The position numbers and the translations under genes were made by a program. This document shows, piece after piece, positions 45,490-56,900 of a stretch of DNA of 64,000 nucleotides. A model generated the notes under the pieces. The model was not told where the DNA came from and did not search any database. It was given only the letters and a program-made list of their open reading frames with translations. The first letter of the stretch is position 1; each line of letters opens with the position of its first letter. The DNA is from Hypomesus transpacificus. Taxonomy: Eukaryota; Chordata; Actinopteri; Osmeriformes; Osmeridae. Location: positions 14,530,706 to 14,594,705 of the forward strand of contig NC_061062.1 of NCBI RefSeq assembly GCF_021917145.1. Reading direction: 5' to 3'.

Positions 45490-46117
45490 CAACCTACCAT
45501 AACTTCCATGGCAACTGGCTCTTTTGTTTTGGTTCTTCTTTGTACCAGCTTTGCACACCGTTTCACCGAGACTGAATTGACTGAATGACTGAATTTCAAT
45601 GTACCATTGCACAATTTAGTAATATGAGCAGTAAAATATATTGGTCAGGCCTGATACAGAAAAGGTATTCAGACACCTGACAATTTCAGTCATATTACTC
45701 AATACTAGTTAGACACAAAAACAAAAAAAGTTAAAAAGTGAAGAAAAAATTACAAATGCTTTAAGAAGAAGAATTACAATAATTAATATTATAAATTCTC
45801 AACATGTAACGTTTATATTGCCCGCAAATACAGAAGACAAAAGAAAATCTTGGGTGCCTAGGACTTTTACACAGTAGGCTACTGTATGTATACACACACT
45901 AGCAAAGCACTAGATAAATAGCTTTAAATAACATCCAAAAAATCACACTAGCAACAAATAAACTAATGAACCACATTCAATTTAGAATTATTATTTCAAA
46001 ATTATGATTTAAGTCCCATAACCCTCTAATAACCCTAACAGGTCTCTAGAATTTGTCAACTGGTTTACAGATTACAGCACACAAAGGTTTTGCGCTAAAT
46101 AAAATACTACCCTAGTA

Positions 46118-46385
46118 AGTAAGTTAAGTATATTTGTATGGCACCTCTCGCAGATAAAAATCACAAAGTGCTTCACAACAAAATACAATATAACACAACA
46201 AATAAAGAATACAGGAGCATTTGAAATAGAAAAACATGACAGACAACCACAACCCCTCAACTAACTAAAAGCCTGCTTGAATAGCAAAGTCTTGAGTTGC
46301 TTTTTAAAAGCTTCGACAGAAGTGGCACACCGTAGAAAGGGAGGGCATTCCACAGCCCGCGCCACTGCTCGGAATGATCGATCCT
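46118..46385. repeat. Interspersed retroelement-like fragment
   Basis: The pattern TATTTGTATGGCACCTCTCG ... AAAGTGCTTCACAAC ... TCTTGAGTTGCTTTTTAAAAG ... GGGAGGGCATTCCACAGCC is familiar from interspersed repeats in many fish genomes. I recall the pattern but cannot name the family. Limits are approximate. Confidence 0.35.
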
Positions 46386-47154
46386 ACAGGTAGGATACAT
46401 GATACACTATTGTAACTAGGGTGTTGTAATAAAACACTTTTACTAATCGATTTTGTGAATGTATTCAGCATAAAATGGCACAGGTGGCTGAGCATTCACA
46501 GCAGGGTGGCAGTGGCCGTGGTCTAGTCTGAAGAGGTTCTACATCTGCAAGTTGTGCTGCATGTTCGATCCACATTTCATAAGTAATAATAACCGAGGCA
46601 ACAGCGAGGAAAATACTCTTGTCTCTAGCATACGTATCATATGTTTTAGAGCATATAGTTATATAGAAAGTACAATTTAAGTTTAATAAGCATTCTTTAC
46701 TTGCTGTGTGTTCTGTCGACTAATATAAAACACAAAAAAAGCCTGCAACTTGTTTTTCCTCTTTTTCCCCACGTGAGACTGGTGATGGCAGCGGACCGTA
46801 AACTACATAAACTTGCAGTGTAGAGTTCAACTGGGATCTCCTTCGCCTCATTGGATGATACACGATTCAAGTATTTGCATACAAACACAGCTTATAATGA
46901 CACCCTATTCTAACCCGAGAGGAATTTCTCGAAAGGTAAGAGTGTTTTAGGACTGTTTGGGTGTTTATCGGACTTAACATAACTAACTTAACATAATTAA
47001 CTTAACGTAACTGAACAACTGAAGTTTGCATGCTAACTTTATGTTTTAAAGGACACTGAGTCAGAACAATGGAGGCTCACTCCTACTGACAGGTGTTGCA
47101 GTATTTGAATCCTTAACGATATAGTATGGTATTTTACTCAACAACTGTTTTGAC

Positions 47155-47305
47155 TGTTTTTAATGTTTTATTGAATGTTATTAACTGTTTTTAAATCTTG
47201 TTTTTCTTTTGCATTATGTTTTGATGCTTTTAATGGTTTTATGTGAAGCACTTTGAATTGCCTTGTTGTTGAAATGTGCTATACAAATGAACTTGCCTTG
47301 ATAGT
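47155..47305 (+). repeat. L2-type LINE/SINE 3' tail
   Basis: GTGAAGCACTTTGAATTGCC followed by TTGTTGTTGAAATGTGCTAT and ACAAATGAACTTGCCTTG is the typical 3' end of fish L2 LINEs and the SINEs that share their tail. Only the terminal part is present. Confidence 0.5.
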
Positions 47306-47746
47306 ATAGGTAAACCTTTTTCTTGGTGATCCAGGCAAGAACATCCACATCCTGTTTAGGTGTGACTACACTAGACTTTTAGAATTGTGAATATGAAGAA
47401 CTATATTGCTTGCTATTGTAACGGGTGTGAATCCGTGAAACTCACTCCTCAACTATATAACAGGCCACCTTCGTCAATGAAGAGCTGGTTTTTTGTTGGC
47501 GTAGCTGGTAGTGGTCGCGCTTGGCAAGTCAGAGGTAGCATGTTCGAGCCCAGCAAGTGGTGAACATCGGTCCGTAGACCTTGTGATAGAGTGTGGCCAC
47601 GTCTGTTACATACCTGTCACACTATCATTGTTTTATTATTAGAACCTTGTTACCATGTCCCAAAATAATTTGCCAGGATTTTTACATTGCTGCATTTACT
47701 GGTCCCTTTTACAGGTTTCTGTTCCCATCAAAACATTGGCATCAAG

Positions 47747-50261
47747 ATGGAGAAGTACTATTTCAACTCAAAGTTAAACGTTTTTTGTAATTCAAACAAA
47801 TGTGCAGAAGTTGGTGGACACAATATAACCTCGGCTGTGCAAGCAAACCAATTGCCCCGGACCTGTGCTTATGCTGTTGCAGGCTGTTATAGGGCTTGGG
47901 AACATCACAATCCATCTATACACACAAACAAAACAGTATGCATGGGTCCATGCGCTCACAGAGAGCCCCCGATACCAGGACAGTCTGCTCCCCCTCCACA
48001 GCAACTGAAACAGACTGAAGCACAAAGGAGAGTGATGAGTCATGATAATATGCCTCAGCTTCACAGAGAACACCCAGAAGATCATGTTACTGGAGCTGGT
48101 GGCAAGAACAGACAGGTACAACAAGGAAGGTCATGGGGGAACTGCGTGGTTGGTGCTCTTGGTCAGGCTGAGCCCTCAGGACAGCCCAGGCAGGACACAG
48201 AGTCTGTGGGCCAACAACATGGAGACATGGAGGTGGATCTGGATCCTCCCTTACCACTCAGGTCTGATGTTGGCTATCAGTATCACCTGCAACCCTACTG
48301 TTCTACTCCATACCACCACTCTGACCCCTACGGTAAGGACCTGCCACATATGTGGACTAATATATGAATTATATAACAGTTAAAGGTTTTTTCTTTTTTT
48401 CTTTTCTTGTTTTGCATCTAAAATATCACATTTGTGTTTCGTAATGTATATTGGGGCTCCCCAACCCTGTTTCTGGAGAACGTCAGCCCGGTATGTGGCA
48501 AATACAGTGAATCAGCTTGTCAAACAGCTTCTATGAATAATTAAGTTTGCTTTATTACATTTAGATGGAAAAAACCTACTGGACGACGTCTAGAAACAGA
48601 CAAATGTTGAATGGATTACACATATGAATGACAAATGTTATCAGCTTAAATAACGTTTGCCTATAGGCTGCCATACCATTGATGCTAGGTTGTATCCCCC
48701 TGCTGCGGGTGGGTGGAGGGAAGCTGAGGAGCAGGTTTATAACTATCCACCCCACCACTGTCCCTGGCCCACTCCCTATCCACACAATAGAGGCCAGCCT
48801 GGCCCGCAAGCCTGGTAAGTTGAGCCGTGGGGGTGAGAGACAGGAAGGAGGAGGAGGAGGCAGGAGGAATGCTCCTGTCAAGATATTTGCATATTCTCCA
48901 GCTCAGAATGTCATGTAGAAATGGAATGCAAATGTCTACACATTCTTATCCTTCTTATCTTATCCTCACATCCTATTCCTTTAAGGTCACAATATGTTGC
49001 TTGCTTTACCTCTAAGGGTTCCACAGCTTCAGGGAAACTCTGAGAGTTATGGCCTTCTGAGATCCAGTTACTCAATCAACATGCCACAGTACTCCACTCC
49101 CCCTGTAGAGGGCGTGTTTCAGGTCAGCGTCAAGAACCTGGCGGCACAGGAGGAGTCAAGCCCTTCAGGGGGGGCTGCAGGGGGCATGTCTGATCCTTTG
49201 GAAAAGAGGAGGACAATCAGTCTGCCTGACGAATGTCGTGAGTCACCACATAAGAATGCATACCTGTATCACGGTTTCCCCTGTTGTCATGGAGATAAGA
49301 TGAAGTTTGATTTAATTGACACTCAACCTTGAATGACTTCTTTGTTAAAATACTTGTGTGTTGTTATGACATGTTTTGAACATTTACTAGTCAATTTTTT
49401 TGCCCAGGAAACATTTTTGTGACCTATTCTGAGGATGCATCTTCAGAAATGGTTCCTTTTGTAGAATACCTAACAAATCAAGGCTTCCGATCAGAGGTGA
49501 GGTTTTTTTCTCACAGTCAAGAGTTTTCTTTTGACAATCAATTCAGAAGAGGTGTCATTCTATTCTATTGTCATAATGTTCCATCCAAAATTATTTATCT
49601 GATTTTCACAGATTGACATATTTGATAACCCCATCAGACGTATGGACATCAACAAGTGGATGGACAGCTACCTAAAAGATGTAAGTTAACAGGATGCAGT
49701 TGATTGATTAGGTCTGTCATATTCTGTAATATTCTGTAGTTTTGTATCTTTTTCCTACTCCTGACAGATATGTCAGGTGTAGTGGTCATGTAAGAAATCT
49801 GTATCTATGCTTTTTATTACAGCAATCAGTGATTATTATTATTGCCATCAGTCCCAAGTACAAGGCCCATACTGAGGGCTCAGGTGTGGACAGACATGGA
49901 CTACACACCAAGTACATTTACTCTATGGTGAGAGAATCTTTTTTTGTGTTAGTGTTCATTCAATCAAAATATACTGAACACTTAGTGGTGCTGAGAAACC
50001 AAACGGTTGAAATGTGTTTTGTTGTTGTCTCAAGGTATCATTGTTGGGTTTGTCACATAGATGCAGAATGAGTTTATTCAACAAGGAAGCCTGAATTACA
50101 GATTTGTCCCTGTCCTTTTCCTCAATGCAACTCTGGTAAGAAGAGTCAAAAGCTGACTTTCTAATTGATAAATGATCAAATAGCAAGTGTTACTTTTCTG
50201 TCTGTCTTTCCTTCTTTCATTACTGTTAAGCCTTTCTCTCTTTTATCTCTGTCTTACTTGT

Positions 50262-50316
<55 letters not shown>

Positions 50317-50517
50317 ACACACACACACACACATACACTCTTTCAGAAGCATGTCCCAGGCTGGCTTCAGAACACACATGTGTACCGCTGGCCCCAGGAC
50401 ACAGAGGACCTCCTTCTGCGCCTGCTACGAGAGGAACGCTACGTCGCCCCTCCGGTCCCCATGGAACTCACCCTCATCATCAGGCCTGTGGTCTCTGGCA
50501 GCCATGTCACCCTCTAA
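47747..50517 (+). CDS. traf3ip2: TRAF3-interacting protein 2 (Act1/CIKS), 8 coding exons
   Basis: Exons 47747-48332, 48667-48814, 49017-49237, 49408-49496, 49612-49680, 49823-49927, 50061-50135 and 50347-50517 keep frame and predict about 487 aa (human 574). The N-terminal half is Pro/Gln/His-rich and poorly conserved; it includes PVEGVF, which fits the TRAF6-binding pattern P-x-E-x-x-aromatic. The C-terminal half is a complete SEFIR domain: [92 protein letters not shown] and [24 protein letters not shown] contact couples Act1 to IL-17 receptors, where the family protein recruits TRAFs and acts as a U-box-like E3 ligase. The start is the first ATG in the exon after a good acceptor; an in-frame upstream extension exists, so the N-terminus is tentative. 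In human it also neighbours FYN. Confidence 0.9.
50265..50337. repeat. (TC)n then (AC)n compound microsatellite in a traf3ip2 intron
   Basis: About 20 CT units followed by about 9 AC units, ending immediately upstream of the acceptor of the last coding exon (50347). It effectively serves as the polypyrimidine tract. Confidence 0.9.
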
Positions 50518-50762
50518 ACATCTGTAGCTCAAACCACTGTGAATACGTGCGTATGTGTGTTTGAATGGCTGTAAATCATACAGATGGCCTTGGGGAGTAT
50601 TGTGACATGCTTGATTGATTATGTCTGCTAGAATCAATCACCCATGTGGTAAGAAAGGGGACTGAGTGTCTGTTACATTCACAGGATCATGCTTTCATTT
50701 ACTTACCTGCTATTTGATTATCGTTGTGAAATGCATTTCCTCTCCTTTTTGTATTTTTGTTG

Positions 50763-50772
50763 AATAAATAAA
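50763..50772 (+). terminator. Overlapping AATAAATAAA poly(A) signals of traf3ip2
   Basis: Two overlapping AATAAA hexamers lie 246 bases after the traf3ip2 stop codon. Confidence 0.6.
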
Positions 50773-50974
50773 GATTCAAAAGATTTTAGTTCTTTTTAAT
50801 ACAGCTGTGTTGTGATTTTTCAGTTCATGACCTTTTTGTTCGGCAACACAGTGCTCATGGTCTTTTCATTTTATTAGAGACTAGAAGAGTTGACAGAATT
50901 CCCTGAGGTCTGGCACATTGTTCCTAGCATGGCAAGACAGGCAGTATTTACGGTGTAATGTAGTCTATGTATCT

Positions 50975-53900
50975 GAAGGTTAATACCTTTGGGATGCAGT
51001 TAGTGTGAGAACACACATTGTAATTTCTATTTTTTGGGTCACACATTCTGACGGCCGTCAGAAATGGTGACCTCTGTGGCACTGGCTCTGTGATGACTCC
51101 AAATCAGAAAACATGGGTCCATATTAGTATGAAAATTGTATGGTTCCAGATTAGTGTGAAGGGATGATATAACTACCACAAACCATTGTTTGAAGATTTA
51201 ACTCCTTTGGGAAGCAGTTACGGTGGGGTGAAGCATTTTTTGGAGGGCTTTTTTCGCGGGTCACACATTCTGACGGCCGTCAGAAATGGTGACCTCTGTG
51301 TTATTGGCTCTGTGATGACTCCAAATCAGAAAACATGGTTCCAGATTAGTGTGAAGGGATGATATAACTACCGCAAACCATTGTTTGAAGATTTAACTCC
51401 TTTGGGAAGCAGTTACGGTGGGGTGAAACATTTTTTGGAGGGCTTTTTTCCCGGGTCACACATTCTGACAGCTGTCAGAAATGGTGACCTCTATAGAAGT
51501 GGCTCTGTGATGGCTCCAAATCAGAAAATATGGTTCCAGATTAGTGTGAAGGGATAATATAACTACCACAAACCATTAATTGAAGTTTTAACTCATTTGG
51601 GAAGCATTTACGGTGGGGTAACACGTAATTTCGATCAATTTTATTTATTTATTTTTTTTGGGGGGGGGGGGTCACACATTCTGACGGCTGTCAAAAATGG
51701 TGACCTCTGTGGTATTGGCTCTGTGATGGCTCCAAATCAGAAAATATGGTTCCAGATTAGTGTGAAGGGATAATATAACTACCAGAAACCATCGTTTGAA
51801 GATTTAACTCCTTTGGGAAGCAGTTACGGTGGGGTGAAACATTTTTTGGAGGGCTTTTTTCCCGGGTCACACATTCTGACAGCTGTCAGAAATGGTGACC
51901 TCTGTGGTATTGGCTCTGTGATGGCTACAAATCAGAAAATATGGTTCCAGATTAGTGTGAAGGGATGATATAACTACCACAAACCATTGTTTGAAGATTT
52001 AACTCCTTTGGGAAGCAGTTACGGTGGGGTGAAAAATTTTTTGGAGGGCTTTTTTCCCGGGTCACACATTCTGACGGCTGTCAGAAATGGTGACCTCTGT
52101 GTTATTGGCTCCGTGATGACACCAAATCAGAAAATATGGTTCCAGGTTACTGTGAAGGGATGATATAACTACCACAAACCATTGTTTGAAGATTTAACTC
52201 TTTTGGGAAGCAGTTACGGTGGGGTGAAACATTTTTTGGAGGGCTTTTTTCCCGGGTCACACATTCTGACGGCCGTCAGAAATGGTGACCTCTGTGTTAT
52301 TGGCTCTGTGATGACACCAAATCAGAAAATATGGTTCCAGATTACTGTGAAGGGATGATATAACTACCACAAACCATTAATTGAAGTTTTAACTCATTTG
52401 GGAAGCATTTACGGTGGGGTAACACGTAATTTCGATCAATTTCCTTTTTTTTTTTTTTTTTGGGTCACACATTCTGACGGCTGTCAGAAATGGTGACCTC
52501 TGTGTTATTGGCTCTGTGATGACTCAAAATCAGAAAATATGGTTCCAGATTAGTGTGAAGGGATGATATAACTACCACAAACCATTGTTTGAAGATTTAA
52601 CTCCTTTGGGAAGCAGTTACGGTGGGGTGAAACATTTTTTGGAGGGCTTTTTTCCCGGGTCACACATTCTGACGGCTGTCAGAAATGGTGACCTCTGTGT
52701 TATTGGCTCTGTGATGACACCAAATCAGAAAATATGGTTCCAGATTACTGTGAAGGGATGATATAACTACCACAAACCATTAATTGAAGTTTTAACTCAT
52801 TTGGGAAGCATTTACGGTGGGGTAACACGTAATTTCGATCAATTTCTTTTTCCTTTTTTTTTTTTTTTGGGTCACACATTCTGACGGCTGTCAGAAATGG
52901 TGACCTCTGTGTTATTGGCTCTGTGATGACTCCAAATCAGAAAATATGGTTCCAGATTAGTGTGAAGGGATGATATAACTACCACAAACCATTGTTTGAA
53001 GATTTAACTCCTTTGGGAAGCAGTTACGGTGGGGTGAAGCATTTTTTGGAGGGCTTTTTTCCCGGGTCACACATTCTGACGGCCGTCAGAAATGGTGACC
53101 TCTGTGTTATTGGCTCTGTGATGACTCCAAATCAGAAAACATGGTTCCAGATTAGTGTGAAGGGATGATATAACTACCGCAAACCATTGTTTGAAGATTT
53201 AACTCCTTTGGGAAGCAGTTACGGTGGGGTGAAACATTTTTTGGAGGGCTTTTTTCCCGGGTCACACATTCTGACAGCTGTCAGAAATGGTGACCTCTAT
53301 AGAAGTGGCTCTGTGATGGCTCCAAATCAGAAAATATGGTTCCAGATTAGTGTGAAGGGATAATATAACTACCACAAACCATTAATTGAAGTTTTAACTC
53401 ATTTGGGAAGCATTTACGGTGGGGTAACACGTAATTTCGATCAATTTTATTTATTTTTTTTTTTTGGGGGGGGGGGGGTCACACATTCTGACGGCTGTCA
53501 AAAATGGTGACCTCTGTGGTATTGGCTCTGTGATGGCTCCAAATCAGAAAATATGGTTCCAGATTAGTGTGAAGGGATAATATAACTACCAGAAACCATC
53601 GTTTGAAGATTTAACTCCTTTGGGAAGCAGTTACGGTGGGGTGAAACATTTTTTGGAGGGCTTTTTTCCCGGGTCACACATTCTGACAGCTGTCAGAAAT
53701 GGTGACCTCTGTGGTATTGGCTCTGTGATGGCTACAAATCAGAAAATATGGTTCCAGATTAGTGTGAAGGGATGATATAACTACCACAAACCATTGTTTG
53801 AAGATTTAACTCCTTTGGGAAGCAGTTACTTTGGGGTGAAACATTTTTTGGAGGGCTTTTTTCCCGGGTCACACATTCTGACGGCTGTCAGAAATGGTGA

Positions 53901-56900
53901 CCTCTGTGTTATTGGCTCTGTGATGACACCAAATCAGAAAATATGGTTCCAGGTTACTGTGAAGGGATGATATAACTACCACAAACCATTGTTTGAAGAT
54001 TTAACTCCTTTGGGAAGCAGTTACGGTGGGGTGAAACATTTTTTGGAGGGCTTTTTTCCCGGGTCACACATTCTGACAGCTGTCAGAAATGGTGACCTCT
54101 GTAGAAGTGGCTCTGTGATGGCTCCAAATCAGAAAATATGGTTCCAGATTACTGTGAAGGGATGATATAACTACCACAAACCATTAATTGAAGTTTCAAC
54201 TCATTTGGGAAGCATTTACGGTGGGGTGAAACATTTTTTGGAGGGCTTTTTTCCCGGGTCACACATTCTGACGGCCGTCAGAAATGGTGACCTCTGTGTT
54301 ATTGGCTCTGTGATGACACCAAATCAGAAAATATGGTTCCAGATTACTGTGAAGGGATGATATAACTACCACAAACCATTAATTGAAGTTTTAACTCATT
54401 TGGGAAGCATTTACGGTGGGGTAACACGTAATTTCGATCAATTTCCTTTTTTTTTTTTTTTTGGGTCACACATTCTGACGGCTGTCAGAAATGGTGACCT
54501 CTGTGTTATTGGCTCTGTGATGACTCAAAATCAGAAAATATGGTTCCAGATTAGTGTGAAGGGATGATATAACTACCACAAACCATTGTTTGAAGATTTA
54601 ACTCCTTTGGGAAGCAGTTACGGTGGGGTGAAACATTTTTTGGAGGGCTTTTTTCCCGGGTCACACATTCTAACTGGGTTCAGTTTTAGGCCCTCTGTTA
54701 TTTTCACTCTATATGTTGCCTTTAGGAAACATAATTAGAAGTTTTGGGGTAGATTTTCACTGCTATGCAGATGATACTCAGCTATACATGTCTATAAAGC
54801 CGGGAGAATTTCCACATGCTATGGAAACCTGTGTTTCCGGGTTGAAAACTTGGATGACTGCAAATTTCCTTCTTCTTAATTTGGATAAAACCGAGGTTCA
54901 AATTTTTGGTCCGAAAAAACACCGAAATAATTTATCCCATCTAACCTTAGACTTAGACGGCGTCAAAGTATCTCAAAGCCAGCTGGTAAAAAATCTGGGA
55001 GTCACAATGGACCCAGACCTTTCATTTGAGTACCATGTTAAGCAAATCACCAGAACAGCATTTTTCCATCTACGTAATATTGCCAAAATACGAAAATTCC
55101 TCTCAAAGGATGATAGTGAAAAACTAATACATGCTTTTGTTACGTCCCGATTGGACTACTGCAATGTGTTGTTCTCTGGCCTCCCAATTACCTACCTAAA
55201 AAACTTACAGCGGGTGCAAAATGCTGCTGCTAGACTATTGACTAAAACTAGAAAGTTTGATCATATAACATCGACTCTTATCTCTTTACACTGGCTCCCT
55301 ATCCAAGCCAGAGCTGATTTCAAAGTTCTACTACTAACTTACAAATCTCTGCATGGATTGGCACCACTGTACCTCTCCGGTCTCCTTGCACCCTATTGCC
55401 CCGCAAGGTCTCTAAGATCTCAAAATGCCGGCTATCTGGTAATACCCAAAGTTAAGAAAAAAACTGCTGGAGGTAGGGCGTTCTCATATAGAGCACCTCT
55501 TCTTTGGAACAAATTACCCATCTCAATTAAGGAAGCTGATACTGTCTCGACATTTAAAACTAGATTAAAAACGTTCTTGTTTAGTCAATTCTATGATTGT
55601 TAAAGGGAAGTATGTGTGTACTTTCTATGTAAACCTGGGATGTGTGCTTGCCTATGTGTGTATCACATGTAACTTTTAAATTTTAATTATAGCTTATGTT
55701 CACATTGCCCAGCTAGATGTTACAAATAAAGTAAACCTGTTACTGTATATTGTTAGTATTATTATTATTATAGTTCCGTTGCTGTATATTGTTACTGTTA
55801 TAGTTTTTATTACTAGTTGGAGACAACGGGGGACTGGCTGTTTTCATCCTTATTCGTATAAGTATAACCTACTTTAGAGTTCTTTCCCCTGGAACAGATT
55901 TCATGTTCCAACTGAGGGGGGCTGTCGTTGTTTTGGTGTGTGGGGCTGCATCAAATACCCTTTTTGCTCTGTTAAATTGCTGCACTAGTCCACACTTGAC
56001 CGGTGGGGATCTCATTCTATTTTGACTGTAACTGTTAGCTGCTCCTGGCATTCTCTAATCCCTGCTCTCCTCTCTGTCCCCCCCCCACACATTCCCTGTG
56101 GTGTGGGGGGTTTGAGCTGTCAGGACCTGCTTGGTCGTCGGTCTGCCAACGCTGAACCAGGTCGTCACCCGGAATCCAGTCTCCATGACGGCCAACAGCG
56201 AGTTTCCCGGTCCCATCCAACGTCTATAAAGCCGAACAATGGATTTTGGTGTTTCAAAACCCATTGACACTGTATGACTATGTTTAGCTTGTGTTCTGCT
56301 CCTCTCTCTTACCAACCGTCTCTGGAGGAGGGGATCCCTCTCTGAATTGCTCCTCCCAAGGTTTCTTCCATTTTTTCTCCCGGTGGGAGTTTTTCTGGGA
56401 ATTTTTCCTTGTCTTCCTTGAGGGTTTAGGTTGGTTGAGGGGCAGTTCTATGGGCGCATGTGAAGCCCTCTGTGACATGCTTGCGTGTAAAAAGGGCTAT
56501 ACAAATAAAGTTGATTTGATTTGATTTGATCTGATCTGACGGCTGTCAGAAATGGTGACCTCTGTGTTATTGGCTCTGTGATGACACCAAATCAGAAAAT
56601 ATGGTTCCAGATTACTGTGAAGGGATGATATAACTACCACAAACCATTAATTGAAGTTTTAACTCATTTGGGAAGCATTTACGGTGGGGTAACACGTAAT
56701 TTCGATCAATTTCTTTTTCCTTTTTTTTTTTTTTTGGGTCACACATTCTGACGGCTGTCAGAAATGGTGACCTCTGTGTTATTGGCTCTGTGATGACTCC
56801 AAATCAGAAAATATGGTTCCAGATTAGTGTGAAGGGATGATATAACTACCACAAACCATTGTTTGAAGATTTAACTCCTTTGGGAAGCAGTTACGGTGGG

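Larger units (their letters stand above)
45490..47746. other. Intergenic / traf3ip2 5' region with retroelement fragments
   Basis: No coding exon. It holds a retroelement-like fragment at 46118-46385 and an L2-like 3' tail at 47155-47305. An acceptor (CTTTTACAG at 47714) lies just before the traf3ip2 start, so at least one upstream noncoding exon is expected but could not be placed. Confidence 0.45.

Noticed and set aside
45640-45700. GGTATTCAGACACCTGAC resembling another Tc1-like terminus
   Set aside because: The match to the remembered terminus is short and no opposite end was found nearby.
50165-50564. Frames of 120 and 125 codons in the last traf3ip2 intron
   Set aside because: They translate the CT/AC microsatellite and the last exon out of frame.
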